NCBI RefSeq assembly: GCF_015594845.1
Contig: NZ_JADNRK010000004.1
Span: 114,450 to 178,449, forward strand
Direction: 5' to 3'
DNA from: Alkalibacter mobilis
GTDB taxonomy: Bacteria > Bacillota > Clostridia > Eubacteriales > Alkalibacteraceae
Length of the DNA: 64,000 nt
Positions 46,252 to 54,945 of this stretch are shown piece after piece. Position 1 is the stretch's first letter. Each line of letters opens with the position of its first letter. The notes under the pieces are model-generated. The model was not told the DNA's origin. It was given only the letters and a program-made list of their open reading frames with translations, and ran no database searches. Made by a program: the position numbers and the translations under genes.

Positions 46252-46974
46252 TCATTTACTTGCCATTATAAATAATGACAAGGTAATGCCTGCCAAAAGC
46301 GCTATGTAAGAGTGCTCTTTCTCGTTAGTTTTAACTTCGGGCAATAAATGGGAAGCCGAAATATAAATCAACACTCCCACAACAAAGCCCAATGCAAGTC
46401 CTAAAATACGACTGCTAAAATTACTGACAAATGGATAAACAATAAATGCTCCGATCGGAGTTGTTAACCCTGCAACCAAAAATGCATAAACGAAAGCTCT
46501 TTTATCCTTAACTCCGCCTTTTACCAACACAGAAAAAGTTATTGCGCCTTCTGCAAACTCATGCACAATCAATCCAATTCCCGACACAATACCTGTAAAT
46601 ATGCTTACACTAAAAGTTACTGAATAAACGATTCCGTCTATCAAAGAGTGAATGCCTATCCCTTCGATCGCCGTTATACCGAAAGCTAATTCTTCTTGTT
46701 TTGTTTTGTGGCGTATAAATCTGTTACTAAAAAACATAAATATAAAACCTGCCAGAGCAGCAAATCCAGCATTATTATTTTTTGCAATTGCCTCCGGAAA
46801 TGCTATTATCAATGGAGAAGAAATCAATACCCCTGCCGCAAAGCACATGAAGTATTCTTTGTTTTGTTCGACCCAATTTTTGTTTTTGTAAACCACCCAG
46901 ATGCCAATTGTATTTATTATCATTGAACTTAATGCAAAAATAGCGACCCATAAAAAAATGTTTTGCTCTGCCAT
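46252..46974 (-). CDS. ZIP-family metal transporter
   Basis: A 240-aa protein with about eight helices and the ZIP metal motifs GIHSLIDGIVYS (TM4) and HEFAEGAI (TM5). Import of Zn2+ or other divalent metals is expected. The ATG at 46974 follows GAGGTGCC; a longer frame to 47001 is rejected for lack of a better ribosome site. It is monocistronic. Confidence 0.9.
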   Translation of the reverse strand: MAEQNIFLWVAIFALSSMIINTIGIWVVYKNKNWVEQNKEYFMCFAAGVLISSPLIIAFPEAIAKNNNAGFAALAGFIFMFFSNRFIRHKTKQEELAFGITAIEGIGIHSLIDGIVYSVTFSVSIFTGIVSGIGLIVHEFAEGAITFSVLVKGGVKDKRAFVYAFLVAGLTTPIGAFIVYPFVSNFSSRILGLALGFVVGVLIYISASHLLPEVKTNEKEHSYIALLAGITLSLFIMASK

Positions 46975-47008
46975 TACTGGCACCTCACTTTCAAAAACCA
47001 ACCGAACG

Positions 47009-47779
47009 TCAGTGAAAATTCCTTTTGTTGATGCTGTGAACCCTACTAATGGTTGTTCCTAACAGTTCCGAAATTCTGCGATAAGTTATATCCTCTTTAA
47101 GCAGAGTCGTAATCAATTCATCTTTATTATGCAACTGGCCTAAATTCTCTATTGCTTTTTCATCTAAATATTTTTCAATTAAATCATTTGCATTTTTTTC
47201 TTTGTCTTTCCTTGATTCTTCAATTACCTCCAAATAAGAATTTTTGTCTTTTTTCTCATGAAATATTTTAAATTCCTTATTGGATGTAAATCTATTCAAG
47301 ATATCCTCTTTTGTATTTCTGTTAATCAGGGTCATGTTATCACTCATGTACTCATGCATGCTGCTCCACAAGTAATCTTCAGGCCTTTTGACCACTTGGG
47401 CCTTAACGGGATTATTATGTACATATCTTATTGCTCCAAACAAATATTTTTCATCCAAAATATTTTCACTTCTGAATCTTCCTTGAAACAGTGGACCTAT
47501 ACGATCATGTGTTTGATTGTAATACATGGCGTATGATATGTTGATTCCCTTCATCAAACTTACTAGTTCATCTTTTTCAGTGTCCACGATCATGTGGAGA
47601 TGATTATCCATGATACAATAGGCAATTATCCTGCTCTCCAATTCCTTGTCTTTGGCATCGATAAATTGTAGAATCTTTTCTTTTTCTCGATCTGTTTTAA
47701 ATATCTTCTCTTTGTTGATACCTCTAGTCATGATATGGTAATAACCTGTCTTGCTTTCGATTCTGGCTTTTCTTGGCAC
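47009..47779 (-). CDS. RAYT-type Y1/IS200-like transposase
   Basis: A 256-aa protein. MPRKARIESKTGYYHIMTRG at the N-terminus, the HUH motif in CIMDNHLHMIVDTE, and the region SYAMYYNQTHDRIGPLFQGR with the expected catalytic Tyr form a Y1_Tnp domain of the REP-associated tyrosine transposase kind; a C-terminal helix-turn-helix (ITYRRISELLGTTISRVHS) follows. The GTG start has GGTGATG ahead. Palindromic repeats of one type lie around it (nearest at 47817). No flanking insertion-sequence ends were seen. Such proteins nick and process REP palindromes. Confidence 0.88.
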   Translation of the reverse strand: MPRKARIESKTGYYHIMTRGINKEKIFKTDREKEKILQFIDAKDKELESRIIAYCIMDNHLHMIVDTEKDELVSLMKGINISYAMYYNQTHDRIGPLFQGRFRSENILDEKYLFGAIRYVHNNPVKAQVVKRPEDYLWSSMHEYMSDNMTLINRNTKEDILNRFTSNKEFKIFHEKKDKNSYLEVIEESRKDKEKNANDLIEKYLDEKAIENLGQLHNKDELITTLLKEDITYRRISELLGTTISRVHSINKRNFH

Positions 47780-47816
47780 TACATCACCCCATAAAGTTTT
47801 TATATTACTGCTTAAG

Positions 47817-47845
47817 CAAACAAAAAGAACCGTCCCTTTTGTTTG
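47817..47845 (+). repeat. Palindromic repeat copy 4 (perfect arms, beside the RAYT gene)
   Basis: A 29-nt element: CAAACAAAA, an 11-nt middle AGAACCGTCCC, and TTTTGTTTG. The arms are a perfect 9-bp inverted repeat. It lies 38 nt upstream of the RAYT start. Confidence 0.9.
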
Positions 47846-47851
47846 CCTGAT

Positions 47852-48208
47852 TTAGAAAGTCAATGAAGCCCAACCTTCCTTCAACATATCTGTAAGCGGC
47901 TCTCCCATAGGAATCACTTCTATACCCAGGCTTTCCAGTACCGGAGCTACTCCGTACATATTGGCACAGGTAACACACGCACAAATCTCAACACCAAAAT
48001 CTTTCATAATTTCGATATGCCCTTGAAGCTCTTCATCTACAGCAAGCAGTTTTGCAGCTGGACCCCAGATTATCAGCTTAACCCTTTCCCACCAATCTTT
48101 TTTTTTCGAATTTCTTACATACATGAACACCATGCTCAAAGCTACTTCCTTGTCAGCACTCGACCATACCACCAAAAGGTTTTCTCTTGTTTGATTTTCA
48201 TTATTCAT
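47852..48208 (-). CDS. DsrE/DsrF-like family protein
   Basis: A 118-aa protein. NLLVVWSSADKEVALSMVFMYV at the start, LIIWGPAAKLLA and GVEICACVTCANMYGV form a DsrE fold with a cysteine pair at about residue 80. Members serve as sulfur carriers or soluble redox proteins, but the exact function is open. The ATG at 48208 follows GGAGGAATTG; a longer frame to 48223 is rejected. It is convergent with no other gene and next to the HxlR gene. Confidence 0.85.
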   Translation of the reverse strand: MNNENQTRENLLVVWSSADKEVALSMVFMYVRNSKKKDWWERVKLIIWGPAAKLLAVDEELQGHIEIMKDFGVEICACVTCANMYGVAPVLESLGIEVIPMGEPLTDMLKEGWASLTF

Positions 48209-48288
48209 TTTCAATTCCTCCATTTAAATCATACTGTTAACTTTTTCAATTGCTTTGAAATTTTTTATAAAGCATTCTTTAAAATCAG

Positions 48289-48642
48289 TTAAAAGTCCTT
48301 GTCCTTTTTCGAAAGCCTTTCATGTCCCCAACCATAAATCACTTCCAACGCGGGCACAAGTTTGATGCAGTTGTCTGTTAATGAATATTCTACTTTTGGC
48401 GGATTTTGACTGAATTCTACTCTATGTACAAGCCCGTTTTCTTCCAAATTACGCAGTGATCTGGTAAGCATAATATTTGTAATTCCGCTCAAACTTCTTT
48501 TTAATTCATTATATCGCATAGTTTTATTTTTATATAATTTCCATATTATTGGTAATCTCCATTTTCCTCCAATTATATCCATTGCATGTACCATTACACA
48601 ATTATTCTTATTAATCAGATCCGATTCTCTCTTTTTTGTCAT
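48289..48642 (-). CDS. HxlR-family transcriptional regulator
   Basis: A 117-aa winged-helix regulator. The N-terminus CVMVHAMDIIGGKWRLPIIW with a conserved cysteine, then MRYNELKRSLSGITNIMLTR and the wing NPPKVEYSLTDNC are HxlR motifs; the cysteine may sense electrophiles or oxidation. The ATG at 48642 follows GGAGGATTTT. It is divergent from ridA (205 nt) and next to the DsrE gene, so it may control either. Confidence 0.88.
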   Translation of the reverse strand: MTKKRESDLINKNNCVMVHAMDIIGGKWRLPIIWKLYKNKTMRYNELKRSLSGITNIMLTRSLRNLEENGLVHRVEFSQNPPKVEYSLTDNCIKLVPALEVIYGWGHERLSKKDKDF

Positions 48643-48847
48643 AAAATCCTCCTTCATTCGCACAGATCATTGACATGATAAATTTTGAACTTCCGATATC
48701 AGAGTTGGGGCAACATTCTCATCAGTATTAGCAGGCACAAAAATGTGCGTGCTTGCATAATTACTTATTATTATTTATATTAAGTATAATATTTAATATC
48801 TCTAAATAAAAGTAAAACTCAAATTACAATACGAAAGGAATTTTGAA

Positions 48848-49225
48848 ATGAAAAAAAATCAGATCCATACGGAAAACGCACCAAAAGCTGTAGGACCTTA
48901 TTCCCAAGCTATTGAGTACAACGGCATCATATATGTTTCTGGCATAATTGCAATTGATCCCCTCTCTGGAACTCTTACTGGCAATGTTACAGAACAAACA
49001 GAAAGGATTCTCACCAGTTTGAAAGAAATACTCATTTCGGCTGGCAGTTCAATGGATAAAGTAATTAAAGCCACTATATTCCTTAAAGATGTGAAAGATT
49101 TTGAAAAGGTTAATGCAATTTATGCCAATCATTTTAAGGAACCATATCCAGCACGCATTTGTGTAGAAGTTGCAAAAATACCATTAGGAGCTTTGGTCGA
49201 AATCGATGCTATTGCTCATAAATAA
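48848..49225 (+). CDS. ridA: RidA-family enamine/imine deaminase
   Basis: A 125-aa protein with NAPKAVGPYSQAIEYNGIIYVSG at the start and the YPARICVEVAKIPLGALVEID end, typical RidA including the active-site Arg. It removes reactive 2-aminoacrylate and other enamines. It is cotranscribed with PhzF (17 nt). A dpaL-type lyase, which makes aminoacrylate, lies about 6 kb away, but no direct link is shown. Confidence 0.92.
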   Translation: MKKNQIHTENAPKAVGPYSQAIEYNGIIYVSGIIAIDPLSGTLTGNVTEQTERILTSLKEILISAGSSMDKVIKATIFLKDVKDFEKVNAIYANHFKEPYPARICVEVAKIPLGALVEIDAIAHK

Positions 49226-49242
49226 TTAAGGGAGGAAGAGCT

Positions 49243-50040
49243 TTGCTGAAATATTATGTAGTCGATGCTTTTGCGGACAATATTTTCGAAGGAAATCCAG
49301 CCGGTGTATGTGTTATGGATAAATGGATACCTACAGAAAAAATGGAAAAAATAGCAATAGAGAATAATCTCTCAGAGACAGCTTTTACCGTAAAGGAAGG
49401 AGAGTCTTACGGATTGAGATGGTTTACCCCCGGTGGTGAGATAGATCTCTGCGGTCATGCGACACTGGCAACTGCTTATGTCTTGTTCAGGTTTGTCGAA
49501 ACAAACGCCCATGAGCTCCACTTTGATACTAAAAAAGCAAATCATCATCTAATCGTCACGAAAAAAGATGATTTATATGAAATGGATTTTCCCACTATCA
49601 CACCTGAAAAGCATCACCTGACCGACCTTATGGTCGATGCATTAGGTGCGGTTCCAATAGAAGTTCTTAAAACTGAAAGAGATTTGATATTTGTATATGA
49701 TTCAGAGGATACAGTGAAGAATTTAACACCAGACTTTTCTAAAATAAAGCAATTTCCAGAAGGATTATCTGCATACGTTACAGCCAAAAGTGAAGAATTT
49801 GATTTTGTTGCCAGAGCCTTTTGGCCAAAACTCAATATCGATGAAGATCCTGTTTGTGGTACGATGTATTGTTCACTAATTCCTTATTGGAGATCAAAAA
49901 ATGGACTTGACAGAATGGTTGCAAGGCAGGTATCAAAGCGTGGTGGCACTGTTTACTGTGAGTTTTGCGGAGAAAGAGTAAAATTAAGCGGCCGAGCATC
50001 GCTATATCTCGTTGGAGATATTTGTTTTGATGAAAAATAG
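49243..50040 (+). CDS. PhzF-family isomerase
   Basis: A 265-aa protein: YVVDAFADNIFEGNPAGVCV near the start with FEGNPA and the general-acid Glu in NLSETAFTV, then LRWFTPGGEIDLCGHATLATAYV and GRASLYLVGDICF near the C-terminus, forming the diaminopimelate-epimerase-like fold of PhzF. The substrate is unknown. The TTG start lies a few bases after GGGAGG; the pair with RidA suggests processing of an amino-acid-derived intermediate. Confidence 0.88.
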   Translation: MLKYYVVDAFADNIFEGNPAGVCVMDKWIPTEKMEKIAIENNLSETAFTVKEGESYGLRWFTPGGEIDLCGHATLATAYVLFRFVETNAHELHFDTKKANHHLIVTKKDDLYEMDFPTITPEKHHLTDLMVDALGAVPIEVLKTERDLIFVYDSEDTVKNLTPDFSKIKQFPEGLSAYVTAKSEEFDFVARAFWPKLNIDEDPVCGTMYCSLIPYWRSKNGLDRMVARQVSKRGGTVYCEFCGERVKLSGRASLYLVGDICFDEK

Positions 50041-50045
50041 CAGTA

Positions 50046-50080
50046 ACCCTCCGGTCAACCGATGGTTTGAATCGGGGGGT
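50046..50080 (+). terminator. Possible terminator after phzF
   Basis: ACCCTCCG (50046-50053) can pair with CGGGGGGT (50073-50080) with one G-U. The following T run is weak. Confidence 0.4.
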
Positions 50081-50141
50081 ATTTGCAGCTATATTTATCA
50101 TTAAACATTAGAATATTAATTATTAGTTGATCATATCTGTA

Positions 50142-50170
50142 CAAACAAAAGGAAATGTCCATTTTGTTTT
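50142..50170 (+). repeat. Palindromic repeat copy 5 (degenerate)
   Basis: CAAACAAAAGGAAATGTCC then ATTTTGTTTT. The core differs from GAACCGTCCC, but the arms are kept. It lies between phzF and the DUF5316 gene. Confidence 0.6.
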
Positions 50171-50468
50171 ACAGCGTTCCAACTTTAAAATAGTAAACTA
50201 AAACCACAAAAATTCCGGGCAAAATGAACAAAAACCATTTCCATATCATTTTGCTCCTATAGGTATATATCTCATCTTTTTCTTTCTTATCGGTACCAAT
50301 AAATTCCCATCCGCTAGAATTCTGACTGGCCTTGCCGGCCACAATCCCAATACCGATAACTATGAAATTTCCAGATACAATAAAATGCCAATTTTGCATA
50401 ACAAAAGCAACGATCAATATTATAATTTGCGCTATCAAACCAAACAACAATGCTTTTCTCACTATCAT
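50169..50468 (-). CDS. DUF5316-like small membrane protein
   Basis: A 99-aa protein with three hydrophobic segments (LLFGLIAQIIILIVAFVM, FIVSGNFIVIGIGIVAG, FLFILPGIFVVLVYYF), matching DUF5316-type proteins. The function is unknown. The start could also be a GTG two codons later (spacing after AGGGG is short for the ATG). Confidence 0.65.
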   Translation of the reverse strand: MIVRKALLFGLIAQIIILIVAFVMQNWHFIVSGNFIVIGIGIVAGKASQNSSGWEFIGTDKKEKDEIYTYRSKMIWKWFLFILPGIFVVLVYYFKVGTL

Positions 50469-50702
50469 CTACCCCTTCCCTTATTTTCTACTTATATCAA
50501 AATACAACTGGTGGTGATATTGACAAACATTTTAGTTGTCCCGAAGTAACGTTGACCAATAAGGTATTGTAGCTTTCTCATTTAGTGTACCACATTATCA
50601 CTGATTTTTGGCATTCTAAATAATTCAACTCTATTATCTTGATGCAATAAATTACGTGCAAATCCATAAAGCATGATTTTTTGAGTAGTGATTTTTTCTG
50701 TG

Positions 50703-50751
50703 CAAACAAAAAGAACCGTCCCTTTTGTTTGTGTTTGCGGTCCTTTTGTTT
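50703..50751 (+). repeat. Palindromic repeat copy 6 (tandem, second unit partial)
   Basis: A full element (50703-50731) followed at once by a shorter one with GTTTGCGGTCC and TTTTGTTTA. It lies just past the ABC-F gene stop, so it may also act at the RNA 3' end. Confidence 0.85.
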
Positions 50752-50754
50752 ACT

Positions 50755-52308
50755 TTAAAGTTTTATTGAGTGTTGCTCAAGATCCCAAATCTCAGTTGCT
50801 ACATCTTGGTAGAATTCCGGTTCGTGGGATATCAGCAATATCCCGCCTTTATACTCCTTTAAGGCCCTTTTCAATTCTTCTTTTGCGTCCACATCCAAAT
50901 GATTGGTAGGTTCATCCAGAAATAAAATGTTTGTCTCTCTATTCAATATCTTGCACAGCCTTACTTTTGCTTGCTCCCCGCCACTTAGAACCATCATCTT
51001 TGATTCAATATGATTTGTTGTCAATCCGCATTTAGCCAGTGCAGCCCTTGCTTCAAATTGCGTCCAACCGGGAAATTCTTGCCAAATCTCTTCTATACAC
51101 GTTCTTTGATTTTTCTCCTTGATCTCCTGCTCAAAGTATCCGATTTGCAATGTGTCTCCCAACTCGACTTCACCCTTGTAAGGATTTATCTGCCCTAATA
51201 TGGATTTAACAAAGGTAGTCTTACCGATTCCATTTGCTCCCACTATGGCGATTCTTTGACCTCTTTCCATCCTGAGATTCAATGGTTTCGATAGTGGTGA
51301 TTCATATCCAATGATCAAATCCCTGGTTTCAAACAGAAGCTTTCCTGCAGTTCTTCCTTCTTTGAAATTAAATACCGGTTTCGGTTTTTCCCTTGCCAAC
51401 TCTATGATATCCATCTTGTCAAGCTTCTTCTGTCTGGACATGGCCATATTTCTAGTTGCGACCCTGGCCTTATTTCTGGCAACAAAATCCTCCAGTTCTG
51501 CTATCTCTTGCTGTTGCCTTTTATAAGCTGCCTCCAGTTGCAATTTCTTAGCTTCGTAAACCCTTTCAAAATCGCTATAATTCCCTACATAACGTGTTAC
51601 TTCTTTATCTTCTACATGATATATGAGATTTACCACACTGTCCAAGAAAGGGATATCATGAGATATTAGCAAAAAAGCATTCTCATATTCCTGCAGGTAT
51701 CTTTTAAGCCAAACGATATGTTGTTCATCCAAATAGTTGGTAGGCTCATCAAGCAGCAGAATATCAGGCTTTTCCAAAAGCAACTTTGCCAAAAGGATTT
51801 TTGTTCTCTGTCCGCCGCTCAAGTCATCAACATCCCTGTCCAATCCTAATTCTTCCAGTCCCAATCCCCTGGCTGTTTCAGCTACTTTTGAATCCACTAT
51901 ATAAAAGTCGTTGTGATCCAATATATCCTGTATGGTCCCGACATCTTCCAACATGTCAGCCAATTCTTCCTCCGACACCTCGCCCATCTTCATATACAAA
52001 TCTTGCATTTCCTGTTCCAGATCGAACAAATATTTAAAAGCACCCCTTAGGGTATCTCTAATGCTCATTCCTTTTTCAAGAACTGCATTCTGATCCAAGT
52101 ATCCTACTCTAACTCTTTTTGACCACTCTATCTGACCTTCGTCTGGCTCCAACTTGCCCGTTATTATGTTCATAAATGAAGATTTGCCTTCTCCGTTTGC
52201 GCCTATCAATCCAACGTGCTCTCCCTTTAAAAGTCTGAAAGACACATCTTTTAAAATTTCTCTTCCACCATAGCCATGATTCAGGTTTTTTACTGTTAAT
52301 ATACTCAT
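50755..52308 (-). CDS. ABC-F family ATP-binding protein
   Basis: A 517-aa protein with two ABC domains and no membrane segments: first Walker A GLIGANGEGKSSFMN and DLSGGQRTKILLA/ILLLDEPTNYLD, second IVGANGIGKTTFVKS and LSGGEQAKVRL/ILFLDEPTNHLD, with a linker rich in charged residues (about 235-310). ABC-F proteins act on the ribosome in translation or antibiotic resistance. Which class this is cannot be decided here. The ATG is 10 nt or less after GAGGTG. Confidence 0.88.
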   Translation of the reverse strand: MSILTVKNLNHGYGGREILKDVSFRLLKGEHVGLIGANGEGKSSFMNIITGKLEPDEGQIEWSKRVRVGYLDQNAVLEKGMSIRDTLRGAFKYLFDLEQEMQDLYMKMGEVSEEELADMLEDVGTIQDILDHNDFYIVDSKVAETARGLGLEELGLDRDVDDLSGGQRTKILLAKLLLEKPDILLLDEPTNYLDEQHIVWLKRYLQEYENAFLLISHDIPFLDSVVNLIYHVEDKEVTRYVGNYSDFERVYEAKKLQLEAAYKRQQQEIAELEDFVARNKARVATRNMAMSRQKKLDKMDIIELAREKPKPVFNFKEGRTAGKLLFETRDLIIGYESPLSKPLNLRMERGQRIAIVGANGIGKTTFVKSILGQINPYKGEVELGDTLQIGYFEQEIKEKNQRTCIEEIWQEFPGWTQFEARAALAKCGLTTNHIESKMMVLSGGEQAKVRLCKILNRETNILFLDEPTNHLDVDAKEELKRALKEYKGGILLISHEPEFYQDVATEIWDLEQHSIKL

Positions 52309-52447
52309 TCATTCACCTCTGATAAATTTCCATTCCTTTATGCTTGATGCACTATTTTGCCTGTATATCTTACCTGTTCCAGAGTCAATTATCAATAGCT
52401 TTTAAAAGAAATCTCCTCTTGCATTCTGAAAAATCATCCCAAAACAT

Positions 52448-52496
52448 AATATACCGTCATCGAAACAACTTAACATCATTCCGACGACGGTATATT
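52448..52496 (-). terminator. Long hairpin after selD (probable terminator)
   Basis: AATATACCGTCATCG (52448-52462) pairs with CGACGACGGTATATT (52482-52496) with one mismatch, 6 nt past the selD stop. The following T run on the minus strand is weak. Confidence 0.6.
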
Positions 52497-52502
52497 TAGA
52501 GT

Positions 52503-53537
52503 TCACTCAGCAATTACAAATCGGTTTTGAAAAACTTCCACTTTCCCAATACAACCATAAGCAACGGGTGAATCTTCAAGCCTGTTCATCAATTCTGGTG
52601 CATCTTTTGGTGCAATGCTGATCAAAAGACCTCCAGAAGTTTGTGGGTCGTAGAGAATGTCCTGAAGATACATAGGCACTCCTTCGGACATAAATATTTT
52701 CTCCTTGAAAAAATCTCTATTTTTGTAGGCTCCTGCTGGAACTAAACCCAATTGAGCATATTCCTCCGCTTCTCTGATGTATGGAATCTCCCTACTGTTC
52801 AAACGTATGGTCACATTACTTGCCTCCGCCATTTCGACGGCATGACCGATCAAACCAAATCCGGTGATGTCGGTAATGCTATGGACCCCTTCCAAATCTT
52901 CCATTGCTTCTTTCCCTATGCGATTAAGCAAGGTCATGGAAAAAACCGCATTTTCCACAGCGGACGGGCTGGCCATTTCCCCCTTGATAGCCGTGTTGAT
53001 AATCCCTACGCCCAATGGTTTCGTCAAAATCAACAAGTCTCCGGGTTTTGCCTGACTGTTTGTCATGATTTTCAAAGGGTGGACCAACCCTGCTACACTT
53101 AGTCCATATTTAGGTTCATCATCCGATACGCTATGTCCCCCCGCTAGAACTGCTCCTGCTTCTATGACCTTGTCTTGTCCGCCTCTTAGAATTTCCGATA
53201 AAATCGCCGGATCAAGGCAATCGGGGAAACAAACGATATTCAATGCCAATATGGGATCACCACCCATGGCATATACATCACTTAACGAATTGGCAGCGGC
53301 TATTTGTCCAAAAGTATAAGGATCATCGACAACGGGAGTGAAAAAATCCAATGTTTGGATCAATGCCGTTTCATCGTTGATATAATATACCGCTGCATCG
53401 TCCGATGTTTCGATGCCTACCATCAGTTTATCATGTTGTGGTTTCTTTAATTGGCACAACACTTGTGCCAAGATCTCTGGCGAGATTTTCGCTGCTCAGC
53501 CAGATGTTTTTGTCATTTGTGTCAATCTTGTTTTCAT
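52503..53537 (-). CDS. selD: Selenide, water dikinase (selenoprotein; selenocysteine at residue 14)
   Basis: A 344-aa protein once the UGA is read as selenocysteine. The start at 53537 follows GAGGAG by 7 nt and gives MKTRLTQMTKTSG, then UGA (53498-53496), then AAKISPEILAQVLCQL and so on. The usual SelD start has Cys or Sec three residues before an essential Lys, exactly as here (U-A-A-K). Downstream it has ETSDDAAVY, ALAGGHSV-like VLAGGHSVSDDEP and DPQTSGGLL. It makes selenophosphate from selenide and ATP. A perfect 9-bp hairpin 24 nt after the UGA is a likely SECIS. It is the last gene of the five-gene selenium operon. Confidence 0.92.
53451..53471 (-). promoter_or_regulatory. Candidate bacterial SECIS element in selD
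   Basis: On the minus strand TTGGCACAA, loop GTG, TTGTGCCAA: a perfect 9-bp stem that starts 24 nt after the UGA at 53498-53496. Bacterial SECIS hairpins lie about 10-30 nt after the UGA with a G in the apical loop, which fits. Confidence 0.7.
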
Positions 53538-53554
53538 CGAAATTCTCCTCGCTT

Positions 53555-54412
53555 TCACTGATCGATCAATTCTTCCAACGCTCTGGGTATGTATTTGATA
53601 ATTTGATGGATCTGAGATGCTGGCGTCGGTCTCGCATAGGCTCCAGCAATGCGGTTTGTTTTTGCTGCCACAATGCAGGCGCTCAACAGGTCCATGCCAG
53701 AAGCAATCAATCCCGAAACGATCCCCGTCAAGGTATCACCAGTTCCGCCAATTGGTTCCAAGTTTTCTTCAGAAGGTTCCTCTACCACCGACAGGATCCC
53801 CTTTTGGTTTGCGATGTGATCCTTTTCTCCTTTAACAAGAAGATTGACTGCTGCATTACCGTGTTCATAGGCTCTTCGAATCAAGTCCGGAACCAGATTC
53901 TCTTCGTGGAGGATGAATCCTCTGGTATAAAATGGATGAGGCGCCTTTTCATCTGCCAGATAAGCCAGTTCCCCTGCATCTGGAGTAAACAGGTCAAAAG
54001 ATGGTGCCAACCCTGCCATTTTTGCTACATACATAAAACCTGCGTCTGCAATCAAAGTTGGTCTCTTCTTAATTTTGTCTATGGACTTCATCATATCACG
54101 AAAGCGATGGACATCCGGCTGGAAATAATGGAAAGAAATCGTATTAAAAGATGTTTGATCGAGTGTATCGATCAGATGACGATACAATTTTTCGCAGCCT
54201 TTCCCATCTCCTACATCCCCAACAAGATAGCAGTAAGGCGCAGATTGGTTCATATACTTCAGTGTCTCCACAGCTGCAGCAATCATGGAGGGTGTCCCCC
54301 GATTGATTTCTACTTGTCTTCCTTTGATTAGCAAATGATCCCCTTTTGATTCTACTCTGCCACAAGTCATAGGAAAATCTTCTTTTGGTACGGTTCCAAC
54401 AATCCCTAACAT
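53555..54412 (-). CDS. YjeF-C-like kinase/NAD(P)H-hydrate dehydratase fold protein in the selenium operon
   Basis: About 285 aa. It has the ribokinase-like/NNRD motif GGTGDTLTGIVSGLIASG and PTLIADAGFMYVAKMAG, LFTPDAGELAYLAD and LLVKGEKDHIA, but not the epimerase half of NNR. The start at 54412 overlaps the stop of the DUF3343 gene. The longer frame to 54457 is rejected because of this overlap. Kinase-like genes of this type occur next to selD/yedE; the substrate is not known, and the link to selenium rests on gene context only. Confidence 0.75.
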   Translation of the reverse strand: MLGIVGTVPKEDFPMTCGRVESKGDHLLIKGRQVEINRGTPSMIAAAVETLKYMNQSAPYCYLVGDVGDGKGCEKLYRHLIDTLDQTSFNTISFHYFQPDVHRFRDMMKSIDKIKKRPTLIADAGFMYVAKMAGLAPSFDLFTPDAGELAYLADEKAPHPFYTRGFILHEENLVPDLIRRAYEHGNAAVNLLVKGEKDHIANQKGILSVVEEPSEENLEPIGGTGDTLTGIVSGLIASGMDLLSACIVAAKTNRIAGAYARPTPASQIHQIIKYIPRALEELIDQ

Positions 54413-54942
54413 AACGTCACTACCCGATCCAATGCCAGCTGCAGTGCATAGGCGCACAAAGTATGGCCTATATCCCTGGGTTCGGGCGCCTCATCCAATC
54501 GTTTTCCCACCAGTTCCCCTGCCAGATAAGGAACATCTGGACATCCGCCTCCAGACACATTGACGATCATCCTAGTTTCTGTATCCACCGTGATCTTCAT
54601 ATTGGCTGCACGAATCATCAAATACTTCCCATACCGTTTTTCGTGAAGAAGATCCACCGGTTCCAGTAGTTCGCTACTGACAGGAACTGTTTGCATGGGT
54701 ACCGTGTTGCTGTCTTTTAATAAACGCAAAATAGCCAGCTCTTGAATCAGGGGAAATTCAATGACCAGATCACATCCTGTTCGGATATAGGACGGTGGAC
54801 CCATAACCTTGATTTCCATTCCTTGCTTTTTTAAAAGACTTTCAGCTCGAATCACTTGCGTAGTATTTTCAAAAACTAACATACCCCGACCGCATTCATT
54901 ATTCTTTGTATTTTCTCTTCTTTTTTGAAATTTTTTTAGCAT
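54406..54942 (-). CDS. DUF3343 domain fused to an unrecognised C-terminal domain
   Basis: A 178-aa protein. The region LVFENTTQVIRAESLLKKQG, then PPSYIRTGCDLVIEF, is a DUF3343 (putative Se/S carrier-like) domain with its conserved Cys at about residue 57. The remaining 90 or so residues (MIVNVSGGGCPDVPYLAG...; IGHTLCAYALQLALD) form a second domain with Cys in GGGCPDVP that I do not recognise. Usual DUF3343 proteins are about 80-100 aa. It lies 3 nt after the TusA stop, in the same operon as selD. Confidence 0.75.
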   Translation of the reverse strand: MLKKFQKRRENTKNNECGRGMLVFENTTQVIRAESLLKKQGMEIKVMGPPSYIRTGCDLVIEFPLIQELAILRLLKDSNTVPMQTVPVSSELLEPVDLLHEKRYGKYLMIRAANMKITVDTETRMIVNVSGGGCPDVPYLAGELVGKRLDEAPEPRDIGHTLCAYALQLALDRVVTLC

Positions 54943-54945
54943 TTC

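Noticed and set aside
53472..53537. selD considered as frameshifted or truncated
   Set aside because: The frame continues upstream through a single UGA that sits at the known Cys/Sec position, with a good start and ribosome site; selenocysteine explains it better.
53405..54331. A 308-codon plus-strand frame opposite selD and the kinase gene
   Set aside because: It lies antisense to two well-supported genes, has no ribosome site and no family match; it is a shadow.
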